Below are positions 6,973 through 14,816 of a DNA stretch of 21,349 nucleotides, piece by piece. Under the pieces are notes generated by a model. The model was given only the letters and a program-made list of their open reading frames with translations, did no database searches and had not been told where the DNA came from. A program made the position numbers and the translations under genes. The DNA is from Eubacteriales bacterium (lineage in GTDB: Bacteria > Bacillota_A > Clostridia > Lachnospirales > Lachnospiraceae): positions 1 through 21,349 of the forward strand of contig JAUNJL010000041.1 in assembly GCA_030533315.1 (NCBI GenBank), read 5' to 3'. Each line of letters opens with the position of its first letter. The stretch's first letter is position 1.

Positions 6973-8379
6973 TTAGGACTCCTCCTGGGTGGCTGACCCG
7001 CTGGCAAGGTTCTGGTAATATTGTCCGGAGGTAATGGAGTCTGTGTCCTCCACATAGGATCCGGAGGAGTCCAGCATACCGCCGTCCGAATCAAAGGATA
7101 CGTCCAAAAGAGAGGACTTTGTGGAAGGCGTCACGTTCATGGACATGATCTCATCGTATTTGGTCTGGAGGTTGGCCAGGGAAAATTCCTCTCCCAGGAT
7201 ATCCCGTACACTGTGTCGGGATGCCAGCTCTTCCGTATAGTCTGAGAGGAGATAAGGAGTGTACTGGGCATCGTTGTAGCTGTAATGCATTACAAGGGGA
7301 GTCAGGGAGGCGTTCTTGATCCTGACGGAGGTTTCTTCCCCGGCGACGGTCTTTTCGATGGTAAAGGAAGCCATGCCGCCTAGAAGCTGCTTCAGGGTTT
7401 CCTGGCCTGTCACGAAATTGCCCAGGGAATAATAGATCAGCATATGGTGTCCCTCGTCGTCCGTAAGATAACCGTAGGGCTGAAGGACGTTGGGATTTGT
7501 GCCGATGACCACGTCCACGCCCTGCTTCATGAGAAAATTGGCCCACTGCTTCTGGTACTCCGTTGGCATGGGTTCCTCGGTCTTTCCCCAGTTTGCGGCA
7601 AAGATCACACAGTCCGCACTGGCCTTTGCGCTTTGGATGGCGGTGGTCAGGGCGCTCTGGTCGAAGGTATCGATTATGTAGGACTGATCTGTGCCCTGAG
7701 CGCTCTCAGAAGAGCGATAGGAGGGATAGGTACAGTTTAAAAAGGCGATGGAAATGTCATTTACCTTAAGAATCCTGGGAACGTAGGCGTCTTCCTTGGT
7801 CTCATGGAGGCCGGGAACCGTGGTTTCCGGATGGCTGTTTTTCCAGAAGTCGAGAGTCTGGGACAGGAAGTCGTAGCCATTGTCATCCATAAAGGAGGTG
7901 GCGGAGGTGACCACGTCAAAGCCGGCCGCCACGAGGGAATCTCCCATCTCTGCAGGCGTGGAGTAGGGGGCAACGCCGCTTACGGCCTCATGATCTGTGG
8001 TAAAGGGTGTCTCTTGATTGACGATGGCCAGATCCGCTCCCTGGATCTGAGGGAGCAGGTTGGTAAACACATGGTCGTAGTTCCATTCCCCGCTGTCAGA
8101 TCTTCCGGAGTTGAGAAGGCTGGGCTGAACCAGGTTGTCTCCCACCGCCAGGATGGTGGCAGTGGATACGCGGCTGGGAGCTTCGGCGGCCTCTTCCTCT
8201 TTTTTCTTTTGAGCTTCGGCGGCCTTTTTGGCTTCCTGGGCCGGCTTACGGATCAGATTGTAGTCTACCTGGTTAAAGGCCAGGCACAGGGCCACAAGAA
8301 CGCCTATGGAGACCAGGAAGCTGATGCGGGAGTTGCTTTTTTCTCTATAATTTAAGGGAATATTGTCGTTTTTTTTCAT
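6973..8379 (-). CDS. Membrane-anchored CapA-like protein with substituted metal-site residues
   Basis: A 468-residue protein. One N-terminal membrane segment (about residues 18-36) is followed by a Lys/Ala/Glu-rich linker (43-68), then a CapA (PGA_cap, metallophosphatase-like) domain facing outward. CapA homologues act in poly-gamma-glutamate capsule synthesis or cell-surface phosphoester chemistry. Fold landmarks are present: VGD at 79-81, NQE at 121-123, GVDVVIG at 287-293 and YSLGNF at 317-322. The usual histidine motifs are altered: the expected ANNH reads ATSF (160-163), HWG reads NWG (263-265), and the HPH motif reads NPN (295-297). The protein may be a pseudoenzyme or use different chemistry. 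No capB, capC or other capsule gene is adjacent. The start has a modest GAGGAAAG upstream and its own promoter. Confidence 0.87.
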   Translation of the reverse strand: MKKNDNIPLNYREKSNSRISFLVSIGVLVALCLAFNQVDYNLIRKPAQEAKKAAEAQKKKEEEAAEAPSRVSTATILAVGDNLVQPSLLNSGRSDSGEWNYDHVFTNLLPQIQGADLAIVNQETPFTTDHEAVSGVAPYSTPAEMGDSLVAAGFDVVTSATSFMDDNGYDFLSQTLDFWKNSHPETTVPGLHETKEDAYVPRILKVNDISIAFLNCTYPSYRSSESAQGTDQSYIIDTFDQSALTTAIQSAKASADCVIFAANWGKTEEPMPTEYQKQWANFLMKQGVDVVIGTNPNVLQPYGYLTDDEGHHMLIYYSLGNFVTGQETLKQLLGGMASFTIEKTVAGEETSVRIKNASLTPLVMHYSYNDAQYTPYLLSDYTEELASRHSVRDILGEEFSLANLQTKYDEIMSMNVTPSTKSSLLDVSFDSDGGMLDSSGSYVEDTDSITSGQYYQNLASGSATQEES

Positions 8380-8418
8380 TTGTTGTCTTTCCTCTTTGAA
8401 AATGGAGATATCTATGCG

Positions 8419-8439
8419 GATGCCTGCAAGGCAGGCGTC
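8419..8439 (-). other. Hairpin in the 5' untranslated region of the capA-like mRNA
   Basis: A nine-bp stem (GATGCCTGC with GCAGGCGTC, one wobble) around a three-base loop lies between the promoter and the start codon. No T-run follows on either strand, so it is not a terminator; it may affect mRNA stability. Confidence 0.45.
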
Positions 8440-8470
8440 TATGTCTTGTGAAGGGTTATGTTTCTTCTTT

Positions 8471-8499
8471 ATTATAGCAAATAATCTTTCTCAAAGAAA
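8471..8499 (-). promoter_or_regulatory. Promoter of the capA-like gene
   Basis: On the minus strand there is a perfect TATAAT (8471-8476) preceded by TGC, an extended -10 element. The -35 region at 8494-8499 reads TTTCTT with 17-bp spacing, which is weak and lies inside one of two operator-like repeats. Confidence 0.7.
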
Positions 8500-8515
8500 G
8501 GAGTTCTCAAAGAAA
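8488..8515. repeat. Direct repeat, operator-like, at the capA promoter
   Basis: TTCTCAAAGAAA occurs at 8488-8499 and again at 8504-8515, exactly 16 bp apart. Each copy is itself a small palindrome (TTCT, three-base gap, AGAA). The proximal copy covers the -35 position, suggesting a binding site for a dimeric regulator. The regulator is unknown. Confidence 0.55.
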
Positions 8516-8529
8516 ATTTAAGTGTGGTG

Positions 8530-10308
8530 TCAGAAAACAGGCAGGTATTTTTTTAGTACCGGGAAGGGAACGGGGCCCAGCTTTAGGATGCTTTCGTGAA
8601 AGGCTTTTTGGTCAAAATGCTCTCCTTGGGCCGCTTCCTGGGAGCGGCGCAGATCCAGAAAGCTTAGGTAGCCGCAGTAGTATTTCAGGTAGTTGGCGGG
8701 CGCTTCCACAATATATTGGTAGATCTCCCCGGCGGCGGCAGCATCCCGGATGCCGAAGGTGTTTAAAAAGACGGCTGCCTGGGATTGGCTCCATCCCTGG
8801 TAATGGATGCCGATGTCCATGAGGGAGTAAAGACAAAGGTTGACACTGCGGTTCAGCCAGGCGAGGCGGGCCAGATCCCGGGCGGATTCATCAGGGAGGA
8901 AGGAGGCGGCGTAATCGTAGACGAAGGACTCTGCGTAGGTGGCCCAGCCCTCCACGTAGCCGCTGGCACTGAACAGGCTGCGGATCGGATCGGCCTTCTG
9001 GCGGCAGAAAAAGACGGTCTGATATAGATGGCCGGGGAATCCCTCGTGGCCCAGGGTGGTAAAAAGCTCCAGCCCGGCGGGAGTTCCGGCTGGGTTGAGG
9101 TAGATCACATTGGGATCGCCTCTGTCCATAGGCGGGGTAAGATAAAAGGCGGGACTTAGAAAGTCCTCCAGGGATGGGTGGACGCAGCGGATCTCGTAAG
9201 GCACATGGGGGAGAGCGGGAAAATCCTGTTTCATGGATTTTTGGAGCTGCTCCATGATGTCCTCCGGCTTATCCACGGTCAGTTTTCTGGTTCCATCGGA
9301 AAGCTTTGCGAAAAGAGAGGGCTGTTCCTTCTGCATTGCGGAAATGGCACGGCTATCCTCCATCAGCTGCTTTGCCAGTCTTTCTCGGAGCACGGGAACC
9401 GCGTCGCAGAGCCCTTGATCTCGGATCAGGTAGGCATAATATTCCTGTCCCCCGGAGAAACCGGCAAGGCCGCCGGGGTTGTTTCCTGAGCCCCGCAGGG
9501 CGGAAAGGCCTTCCATGAGTATCTGATAAGCGGGGATTACCTCGTGGAACAAAAGCTTTCGGTGAGCGGCATTCAGGGCGGCTTTGTCCTTTGCAGAAAG
9601 CCCTGGGAAGTCCTTCAGCTTTTGTTCAAAAATCTCCAGCATGTAGTTTTCCTCCGGCTTTTGGATGAAGGCGCCGCACTGAGAAAGAATGCCTTCCAGG
9701 GCCTGGTCGTTCATGAACCAGCCTTTTTGAGCCTTTTCCCTTTCATAATCCAGGATGCTCTGGAAATAGGGCCGGATATCCGTCAAAAGCTGGAGATACT
9801 CAGAAATATCTCCTTCGTCATAAAAAGCATACTCCGCCAGCAGGATGGGGAGCTGAGCCTGGATGCCAAGGCTGGGGCCAAGAGGCTCTCCCAGAAAGAA
9901 AAGCTCCCGGACGGAGTTTTGATTGTGGAAATAAAGGAGCAGCGTATCCAGGATCACTTGATTTTCCCGGGAAAGTCTTGTGGCGTCAAAGCTCTTAAGC
10001 TGCTTCTCATAAGCCTCGTACTGGGCGGCTGTCTTCCCGGGGTCTGTCTCCAGGCGGCCAAGAGTGGCCTTCTCGGGGGAAATCCCCAGCTTTTTCGGTT
10101 CTGCCAGGGTATAATGAAGGGTAAGGGTGTTCCCTTTTGCTTCAGAGCGAAAAAGCTCCCGGGTGAAGCTTTGGAACTTTCCGTTTTCGGAAAAAACGTG
10201 TTCAGAAAGATAGCCTATGGAAAGACCAAGGAGCAGGACAAAGAAAAGGCCGCAGGTGATGAGGACGGCTTTTTTTGTCCTGGAAAGACGGGAAAAGGGA
10301 AGAAACAT
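8530..10308 (-). CDS. DUF885 family metallopeptidase-like protein, membrane-anchored
   Basis: A 592-residue protein with one N-terminal membrane segment (about residues 13-34) after a basic start, so the large domain is probably extracellular. It matches DUF885 by the zincin-like HEGFPGH at residues 421-427 (preceded by TTLG) and the downstream GYVEGWATYAE at 450-460, which supplies Glu ligands in this family. Length is normal and the metal-site residues are intact. Substrates of most DUF885 proteins are unknown; a peptidase role in envelope or peptide processing is inference. The ATG follows AAGGG at seven bases. It is separated from the capA-like gene by 150 bp with an independent promoter, so the two are not necessarily cotranscribed. 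Confidence 0.88.
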   Translation of the reverse strand: MFLPFSRLSRTKKAVLITCGLFFVLLLGLSIGYLSEHVFSENGKFQSFTRELFRSEAKGNTLTLHYTLAEPKKLGISPEKATLGRLETDPGKTAAQYEAYEKQLKSFDATRLSRENQVILDTLLLYFHNQNSVRELFFLGEPLGPSLGIQAQLPILLAEYAFYDEGDISEYLQLLTDIRPYFQSILDYEREKAQKGWFMNDQALEGILSQCGAFIQKPEENYMLEIFEQKLKDFPGLSAKDKAALNAAHRKLLFHEVIPAYQILMEGLSALRGSGNNPGGLAGFSGGQEYYAYLIRDQGLCDAVPVLRERLAKQLMEDSRAISAMQKEQPSLFAKLSDGTRKLTVDKPEDIMEQLQKSMKQDFPALPHVPYEIRCVHPSLEDFLSPAFYLTPPMDRGDPNVIYLNPAGTPAGLELFTTLGHEGFPGHLYQTVFFCRQKADPIRSLFSASGYVEGWATYAESFVYDYAASFLPDESARDLARLAWLNRSVNLCLYSLMDIGIHYQGWSQSQAAVFLNTFGIRDAAAAGEIYQYIVEAPANYLKYYCGYLSFLDLRRSQEAAQGEHFDQKAFHESILKLGPVPFPVLKKYLPVF

Positions 10309-10477
10309 GAGAAATCCCTTTCTGCCAGGGTGTTTTTACCATCCTATGGAGGGGAAAAGAAAAATATGTGGACCTTTGGCCGGAGAACCTGCCGCTTTGC
10401 AGGCGTGCTCCTGGCCTGCATCGGAGATTTCATCTTTAGATCTGTAAAAAAGCTTCCTGTAAAATCAGAAAAGGATT

Positions 10478-10503
10478 TTCGATTTTTCTCGAAAAAAATC
10501 GAA
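10478..10503. repeat. Inverted repeat in the DUF885 leader
   Basis: TTCGATTTTT (10478-10487) and AAAAATCGAA (10494-10503) form a perfect 10-bp palindrome with a six-base gap. It lies downstream of the predicted DUF885 promoter and is not followed by a T-run. It could be an operator or an mRNA hairpin. Confidence 0.5.
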
Positions 10504-10550
10504 GTTTTGGCAGTTTGCACAAAATGTATGGGAGAATGGGAAAAGGACAA

Positions 10551-10579
10551 GTTTTACCCAAAAAGTTTTCCACTTTCAA
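10551..10579 (-). promoter_or_regulatory. Candidate promoter of the DUF885 gene
   Basis: TTGAAA (10574-10579) and TAAAAC (10551-10556) on the minus strand with 17-bp spacing. The implied leader of about 240 nt is long, and a second weaker candidate lies nearer the gene. The DnaA boxes begin about 30 bp upstream of this -35. Confidence 0.4.
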
Positions 10580-10607
10580 AAAAACCCTAAAAGCCTGTAA
10601 AATAAAG

Positions 10608-10637
10608 TTATACACAAAGTTATCCACATTATCCACA
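10608..10637 (+). promoter_or_regulatory. Cluster of three DnaA boxes
   Basis: TTATACACA (10608-10616), TTATCCACA (10620-10628) and TTATCCACA (10629-10637) all match the DnaA box consensus TTATNCACA. They are in the same orientation with starts 12 and 9 bp apart. A weaker inverted match (TGTGGAATA) follows at 10647-10655, and AT-rich DNA adjoins. Confidence 0.75.
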
Positions 10638-10886
10638 GGAAAGGGATGTGGAATACTTGATTTACATAAGATTTAAAAAAACAAATGTTTTGGCTATTTG
10701 TAATAAAAATGTAAAAAGCCGTGGAAATAGGTGAAAACCACTTGACATTTACATATTCAAAATAAAGGGAAATATTCATGGATAAGGCTATAATTCGGAA
10801 GAAAATTAAAGATAATTCAGACATTATTGACAATTACATGCAGAATAGGACAAATAATAGAATCCTGATGAGAATCAGAAAGAAAA

Positions 10887-10910
10887 ACGGAGGATCATGT
10901 CATCCTCCGT
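10887..10910 (-). terminator. Terminator of the V-type ATPase operon
   Basis: A perfect nine-bp stem (ACGGAGGAT with ATCCTCCGT) and six-base loop, followed on the minus strand by a T-rich tract (TTTTCTTTCT). It lies about 110 bp after the subunit D stop. A second perfect 7-bp hairpin (10947-10963, CAGGGCT/AGCCCTG), without a T-run, lies between it and the gene. Confidence 0.88.
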
Positions 10911-11020
10911 CGGTAAATTTCTATTTTCTTTTTTGGGACTGATCCGCAGGGCTCCCAGCCCTGATCTCCTATGTGGATATCTTCCGGCTCTATGTGTAAA
11001 AGTCTCCGGCGGACACCCTT

Positions 11021-11641
11021 TCAGGAGCGCTGCTTCATACGCTTGATCACCTTCAGCCTGGTAAACTCCTCCCTCTCCTTCTCCTCCAGGGCATTGGTAA
11101 TGTCCCGGGTAAGGGCCTCGAACTTGGGAATCGTGATGTTTTTCAGGGCATTGGCCCGTTTTTGGGTCTTTTTAATGTTTCCTGCAAGACGGATGGCCGA
11201 GTTTTCGATCATGGAGAGCTGGATGGACAGCTCCTTTACCCGCTCAAAGGCTGCCTTTGCCTCGTCCAGGGACATCTTGGTGCTGTAATAGGCAAAGGTG
11301 GGGGCAGGAGCCTTTTTTTCGTATTGCACAAGGGGGATCTCCGTTCCCATAACGCTCCTGGTCTTAATGCGGATGGAATTTTCGATGGGCACGGTGTGGG
11401 AGATCTGCTGGACAAAGGCAATGCCGTTTTCCATGTTGGCCTTTTGGAGAGCTCCGTAGGCCGCACGGAAGGTCTGGTCAATCTGGGACTGGATATCCCT
11501 GGCCTGATCCACCAGCTCCATCATCTCTCGGATGAGAATGTTTCTTTTTTTGTCCATCAGCTCATATCCCTGCCGGGAGAGGGCCAGAGAATTTTTTGCC
11601 AGAATCAGATTTCCCTTGGTGGGAAAGGTATTGGGATCCAT
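11021..11641 (-). CDS. ntpD: V-type ATPase subunit D (central rotor shaft)
   Basis: A 206-residue protein that forms the central stalk rotating inside the A3B3 head, together with subunit F. The N-terminal PTKGNLILAKNSLALSRQGYELMDKKR motif region (residues 7-33; the segment starts PTKGNL) is diagnostic of the family. Long helical segments at both ends fit the coiled-coil shaft, and the C-terminal half contains the conserved KKTQKRANAL. The start is firm: AGGAGGTGA precedes the ATG with six-base spacing. It begins four bases after the end of subunit B, so the two are coupled. It is the last gene of the operon. Expected at the cytoplasmic face of the membrane. Confidence 0.96.
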   Translation of the reverse strand: MDPNTFPTKGNLILAKNSLALSRQGYELMDKKRNILIREMMELVDQARDIQSQIDQTFRAAYGALQKANMENGIAFVQQISHTVPIENSIRIKTRSVMGTEIPLVQYEKKAPAPTFAYYSTKMSLDEAKAAFERVKELSIQLSMIENSAIRLAGNIKKTQKRANALKNITIPKFEALTRDITNALEEKEREEFTRLKVIKRMKQRS

Positions 11642-11645
11642 GAAA

Positions 11646-13028
11646 TCACCTCCTGGTCTCCCGGTAATACTGTTCCAGGATCTTCGTGTCGATACGGTCC
11701 AGCTCTTCCTTGGGAAGCATACCTAAGAGCTCCCAGCCCTTATCCAGCGTCTCCAAGATGGAACGGTTTTCTGTGTCGGTCTGGCCCACGAACTCTGCCT
11801 CAAAGGCCCTTCCAAACTCCAGGTACCGTTTGTCCAGAGGGGAGAGCTCGTCCTCTCCGATGACGGAGGCAAGGGCCCTGGCATCCCCCACCTTTGCATA
11901 GCAGGAGAAAAGCTGGTTTGCCACGTCCTGGTGATCCCCTCGGGTGAAGCCCTCTCCGATGCCGTCCTTCATCAGACGGGAGAGGGAGGGAAGCACATTG
12001 ATAGGCGGGTAGATCCCCTGGCCGTGAAGGAGGCGATCCAGCACCACCTGTCCCTCGGTGATATATCCCGTAAGGTCAGGGATTGGATGTGTGATGTCGT
12101 CGTTGGGCATGGTCAGGATGGGGATCTGGGTCACGGAGCCGGTTCCTCCGCTGACGATCCCCGCCCTCTCGTAGAGGGTGGCCAGCTCGCTGTACAGATA
12201 GCCGGGATATCCCTTCCTGGATGGGATCTCACCCTTGGAGGAGGATACCTCGCGCATGGCCTCGCAGAAGGAGGTAATATCCGTCAGGATGACCAGAATG
12301 TGCATTCCTTTTTCAAAGGCAAGGTATTCTGCCGCCGTGAGGGCGATCTTCGGGGTAAGGAGACGCTCCACCACGGGGTCGTTTGCCAGATTCAGGAACA
12401 TGACCACGTGGTCGGAGGCTCCGCTCTCTGCAAAGGCCCTGCGGAAAAATTCTGCCACGTCATATTTCACGCCCATGGCGGCGAAGACAATGGCAAAATT
12501 ATCGTCAGAATCCTTACCCAGGGAAGCCTGGCGCACGATCTGTGCCGCCAGCTTATCGTGGGGAAGTCCGTTTCCAGAGAAGATAGGAAGCTTCTGCCCC
12601 CGGATCAGGGTGGTAAGTCCGTCAATGGCGGAAATACCGGTGTTGATATAGTTTCGGGGATATTCCCGGGTCACCGGGTTCAAGGGAAGGCCGTTGATGT
12701 TCAGACTGACCTCGGGTATGATTTCTCCCAGGCCGTCAATGGGCTGGCCGATGCCGTTGAAGGTACGCCCCAGGATTTCCGGTGACAGGCCGATCTCCAT
12801 GGGATGGCCGGTCAGCCGCGTGTGGGTGTTTCCCAGAGACATGCCGTCCGTTCCCTCAAAAACCTGGATCACCGCCTTATCCTCGTAGATTTCGATGATG
12901 CGGCCGATCTTTTCCTGCCCGTCGTCCGTATGGAAGTTGACGATCTCCTCATAGGAGGCGTTCTTCACTCCTTCCAGGACCGCGAGAGGGCCGTTGATCT
13001 CGCTCAGGCCTAAATATTCGATTGCCAT
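11646..13028 (-). CDS. ntpB: V-type ATPase subunit B (non-catalytic, nucleotide-binding)
   Basis: A 460-residue regulatory subunit that alternates with A in the A3B3 ring. The usual degenerate P-loop, [11 protein letters not shown], sits at about residues 151-161. PSLSRLM at about 347-353 carries the arginine that completes the catalytic site of the neighbouring A subunit. The start is the ATG at 13028, six bases after GGAGGA; an upstream in-frame TTG at 13046 would put the ribosome binding site inside the coding region and is rejected. It lies 18 bp after subunit A and is followed by subunit D. No unusual residues were seen. Confidence 0.96.
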   Translation of the reverse strand: MAIEYLGLSEINGPLAVLEGVKNASYEEIVNFHTDDGQEKIGRIIEIYEDKAVIQVFEGTDGMSLGNTHTRLTGHPMEIGLSPEILGRTFNGIGQPIDGLGEIIPEVSLNINGLPLNPVTREYPRNYINTGISAIDGLTTLIRGQKLPIFSGNGLPHDKLAAQIVRQASLGKDSDDNFAIVFAAMGVKYDVAEFFRRAFAESGASDHVVMFLNLANDPVVERLLTPKIALTAAEYLAFEKGMHILVILTDITSFCEAMREVSSSKGEIPSRKGYPGYLYSELATLYERAGIVSGGTGSVTQIPILTMPNDDITHPIPDLTGYITEGQVVLDRLLHGQGIYPPINVLPSLSRLMKDGIGEGFTRGDHQDVANQLFSCYAKVGDARALASVIGEDELSPLDKRYLEFGRAFEAEFVGQTDTENRSILETLDKGWELLGMLPKEELDRIDTKILEQYYRETRR

Positions 13029-13046
13029 AAAAATTCCTCCGTACAA

Positions 13047-14816
13047 TTAACCGTTCTTTTCCAGAACATTCTCATAGAAGCGGTCGATGTCCGCTTTATA
13101 ACTCTGGAACATCTCCGGCTTGCTGTTGGGAACGTCATACTTGATGGAAATAATACGCTCGAAGATGTTCTCCTCCTTCAGTATGGAGACGGGCATTCCC
13201 TGGTTGATGAGGGAGCGGGATTTCTCGTAGAGATAGAGGATGGTTTCCATCATTAGAAATTGCTTTTCCATGGGAACACAGGTATCCTCCTGGTGGAAAG
13301 CGTTCTGCTGCAGGAAGCCCAGACGGATGATGCGGGCGATCTCCAGGGTCAGCTTCTGGTCATCGGGGAGAACGTCGCTTCCGATGAGCTTTACGATCTC
13401 CATGAGGGAGCTTTCCTGATTCAGGATCGCCATGATTTTGTTGCGGTCAGAAACGAATTTTCCGGAAACGTGCTCCCGATACCAGGGACTTAAGTCCTCA
13501 AGGTACTCGCTGTAGCTGGTGAGCCAGTGGATCGCCGGGAAATGGCGGGCATAGGCAAGGGACTTGTCCAGCCCCCAGAAGCACCGGACAAAACGCTTCG
13601 TGTTCTGGGTGACAGGCTCGGAAAAATCTCCGCCCTGGGGAGAGACGGCTCCAATGATGGAGACGGATCCCTCCGTGCCGTTTAGGTTCTGCATCATTCC
13701 AGCTCTCTCATAGAAGGCGGAGAGTCGGGAGGCCAGATAAGCGGGGAAGCCTTCCTCAGCGGGCATCTCCTCCAGACGGCCCGACAGCTCCCGAAGGGCC
13801 TCCGCCCATCGGGAGGTGGAATCTGCCATGATGGCTACGTCATAGCCCATATCCCGATAATACTCTGCCAAGGTGACGCCGGTGTAGATGGAAGCCTCAC
13901 GGGCGGCCACGGGCATATTGGAGGTGTTGGCGATAAGGGTGGTCCGGTCCATCATCAGATTGCCGGATTTCGGGTCAACAAGCTTTCCAAAGTCCTCCAG
14001 AACCTGAGTCATTTCGTTCCCGCGCTCGCCGCAGCCGATGTAGATGATGATGTCTGCGTCAGACCATTTGGCGATCTGGTGCTGCGTCATGGTTTTTCCC
14101 GTGCCAAAGCCGCCGGGAATGGCTGCCGTTCCTCCCTTTGCAATGGGGAACAGGGTATCCAGGATACGCTGCCCCGTAACAAGGGGGATGCTGGCGGGGA
14201 AACGCTTGTGGGTAGGTCTGGGGATGCGGATGGGCCATTTTTGGGCCAGCGCGATCTCTTTTTCCGTTCCGTCGGCAAGACGGATGGTGACGATGGGCTC
14301 CAGGATGGTGTAGGAGCCGTCAGGTACAGCCTTTACCACCGTGCCCTCCTCCATGGTTGGAGGAATCATGGACTTGTGAAGGATGGAGGCGGTTTCCTGG
14401 GTCTCGGCGATGATGGTGCCAGGTCCCACCAGATCTCCCTCCTTGACGGTCACATGGACCGGCCACTTCTTCTGAGTGTCCAGGGAGTCTACACTGACGC
14501 CTCTGGAAATGTATTTTCCGGAGGATTTTGCGATCTCGTCCAGTGGGCGCTGGATACCGTCAAAAATATTGTGAAGGATACCGGGACCCAAAAGCACGGA
14601 GATGGCGTCCCCGGTTCCGATAACGGTTTCTCCAGGCTTCAGACCAGTGGTTTCCTCAAAGACCTGCACGGTGGTCATGCCCTTTTTCAGGCCGATCACT
14701 TCTCCCACCAGCCTTTCCGGGCCTACGTATACCATCTCGGAAATCTGGAAGCCGGAGTCTCCTTTCAGATAAATGACGGGGCCGTTCACGCCGTGAATGA
14801 TACCTGTTTTATGCAT
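13047..14816 (-). CDS. ntpA: V-type ATPase catalytic subunit A
   Basis: A 589-residue catalytic subunit that hydrolyses or makes ATP in the rotary complex. The Walker A loop GGFGTGKT is at residues 235-242, with catalytic lysine K241, and GCGERGNEM at 261-269 contains the catalytic Glu (E264) and Arg of the family. The non-homologous insertion that separates V-type A from F-type beta is present at about residues 110-200. The ATG overlaps the stop of subunit E by eight bases, and GGGAGGG inside the E coding region provides the ribosome binding site. The length and overall order match bacterial and archaeal A subunits. Located in the cytoplasmic V1 head. Confidence 0.97.
   Translation of the reverse strand: MHKTGIIHGVNGPVIYLKGDSGFQISEMVYVGPERLVGEVIGLKKGMTTVQVFEETTGLKPGETVIGTGDAISVLLGPGILHNIFDGIQRPLDEIAKSSGKYISRGVSVDSLDTQKKWPVHVTVKEGDLVGPGTIIAETQETASILHKSMIPPTMEEGTVVKAVPDGSYTILEPIVTIRLADGTEKEIALAQKWPIRIPRPTHKRFPASIPLVTGQRILDTLFPIAKGGTAAIPGGFGTGKTMTQHQIAKWSDADIIIYIGCGERGNEMTQVLEDFGKLVDPKSGNLMMDRTTLIANTSNMPVAAREASIYTGVTLAEYYRDMGYDVAIMADSTSRWAEALRELSGRLEEMPAEEGFPAYLASRLSAFYERAGMMQNLNGTEGSVSIIGAVSPQGGDFSEPVTQNTKRFVRCFWGLDKSLAYARHFPAIHWLTSYSEYLEDLSPWYREHVSGKFVSDRNKIMAILNQESSLMEIVKLIGSDVLPDDQKLTLEIARIIRLGFLQQNAFHQEDTCVPMEKQFLMMETILYLYEKSRSLINQGMPVSILKEENIFERIISIKYDVPNSKPEMFQSYKADIDRFYENVLEKNG

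Larger units (their letters stand above)
10309..10886. other. AT-rich intergenic region between the DUF885 and V-ATPase genes
   Basis: No credible coding sequence on either strand. It holds the probable DUF885 promoter, an inverted repeat at 10478-10503, three DnaA boxes at 10608-10637, and AT-rich DNA from about 10660 to 10880. An isolated TTGACA (10742-10747) and an isolated TATAAT (10789-10794) on the plus strand are 41 bp apart and do not form a promoter together. Confidence 0.7.

Noticed and set aside
9544..10590. 348-codon plus-strand frame opposite the DUF885 gene and its leader
   Set aside because: The DUF885 frame has the HEGFPGH site and proper start signals; the opposite frame has low-complexity Lys/Gly composition and no recognisable domain.
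10608..10637. The DnaA boxes as the chromosomal origin itself
   Set aside because: No dnaA, dnaN, rpmH or gyr gene is nearby. Only a DnaA-binding cluster can be supported.
10742..10794. Plus-strand TTGACA and TATAAT as a promoter for a small RNA
   Set aside because: They are 41 bp apart, and neither has a matching partner at 15-19 bp. The following hairpin lacks a T-run on the plus strand.
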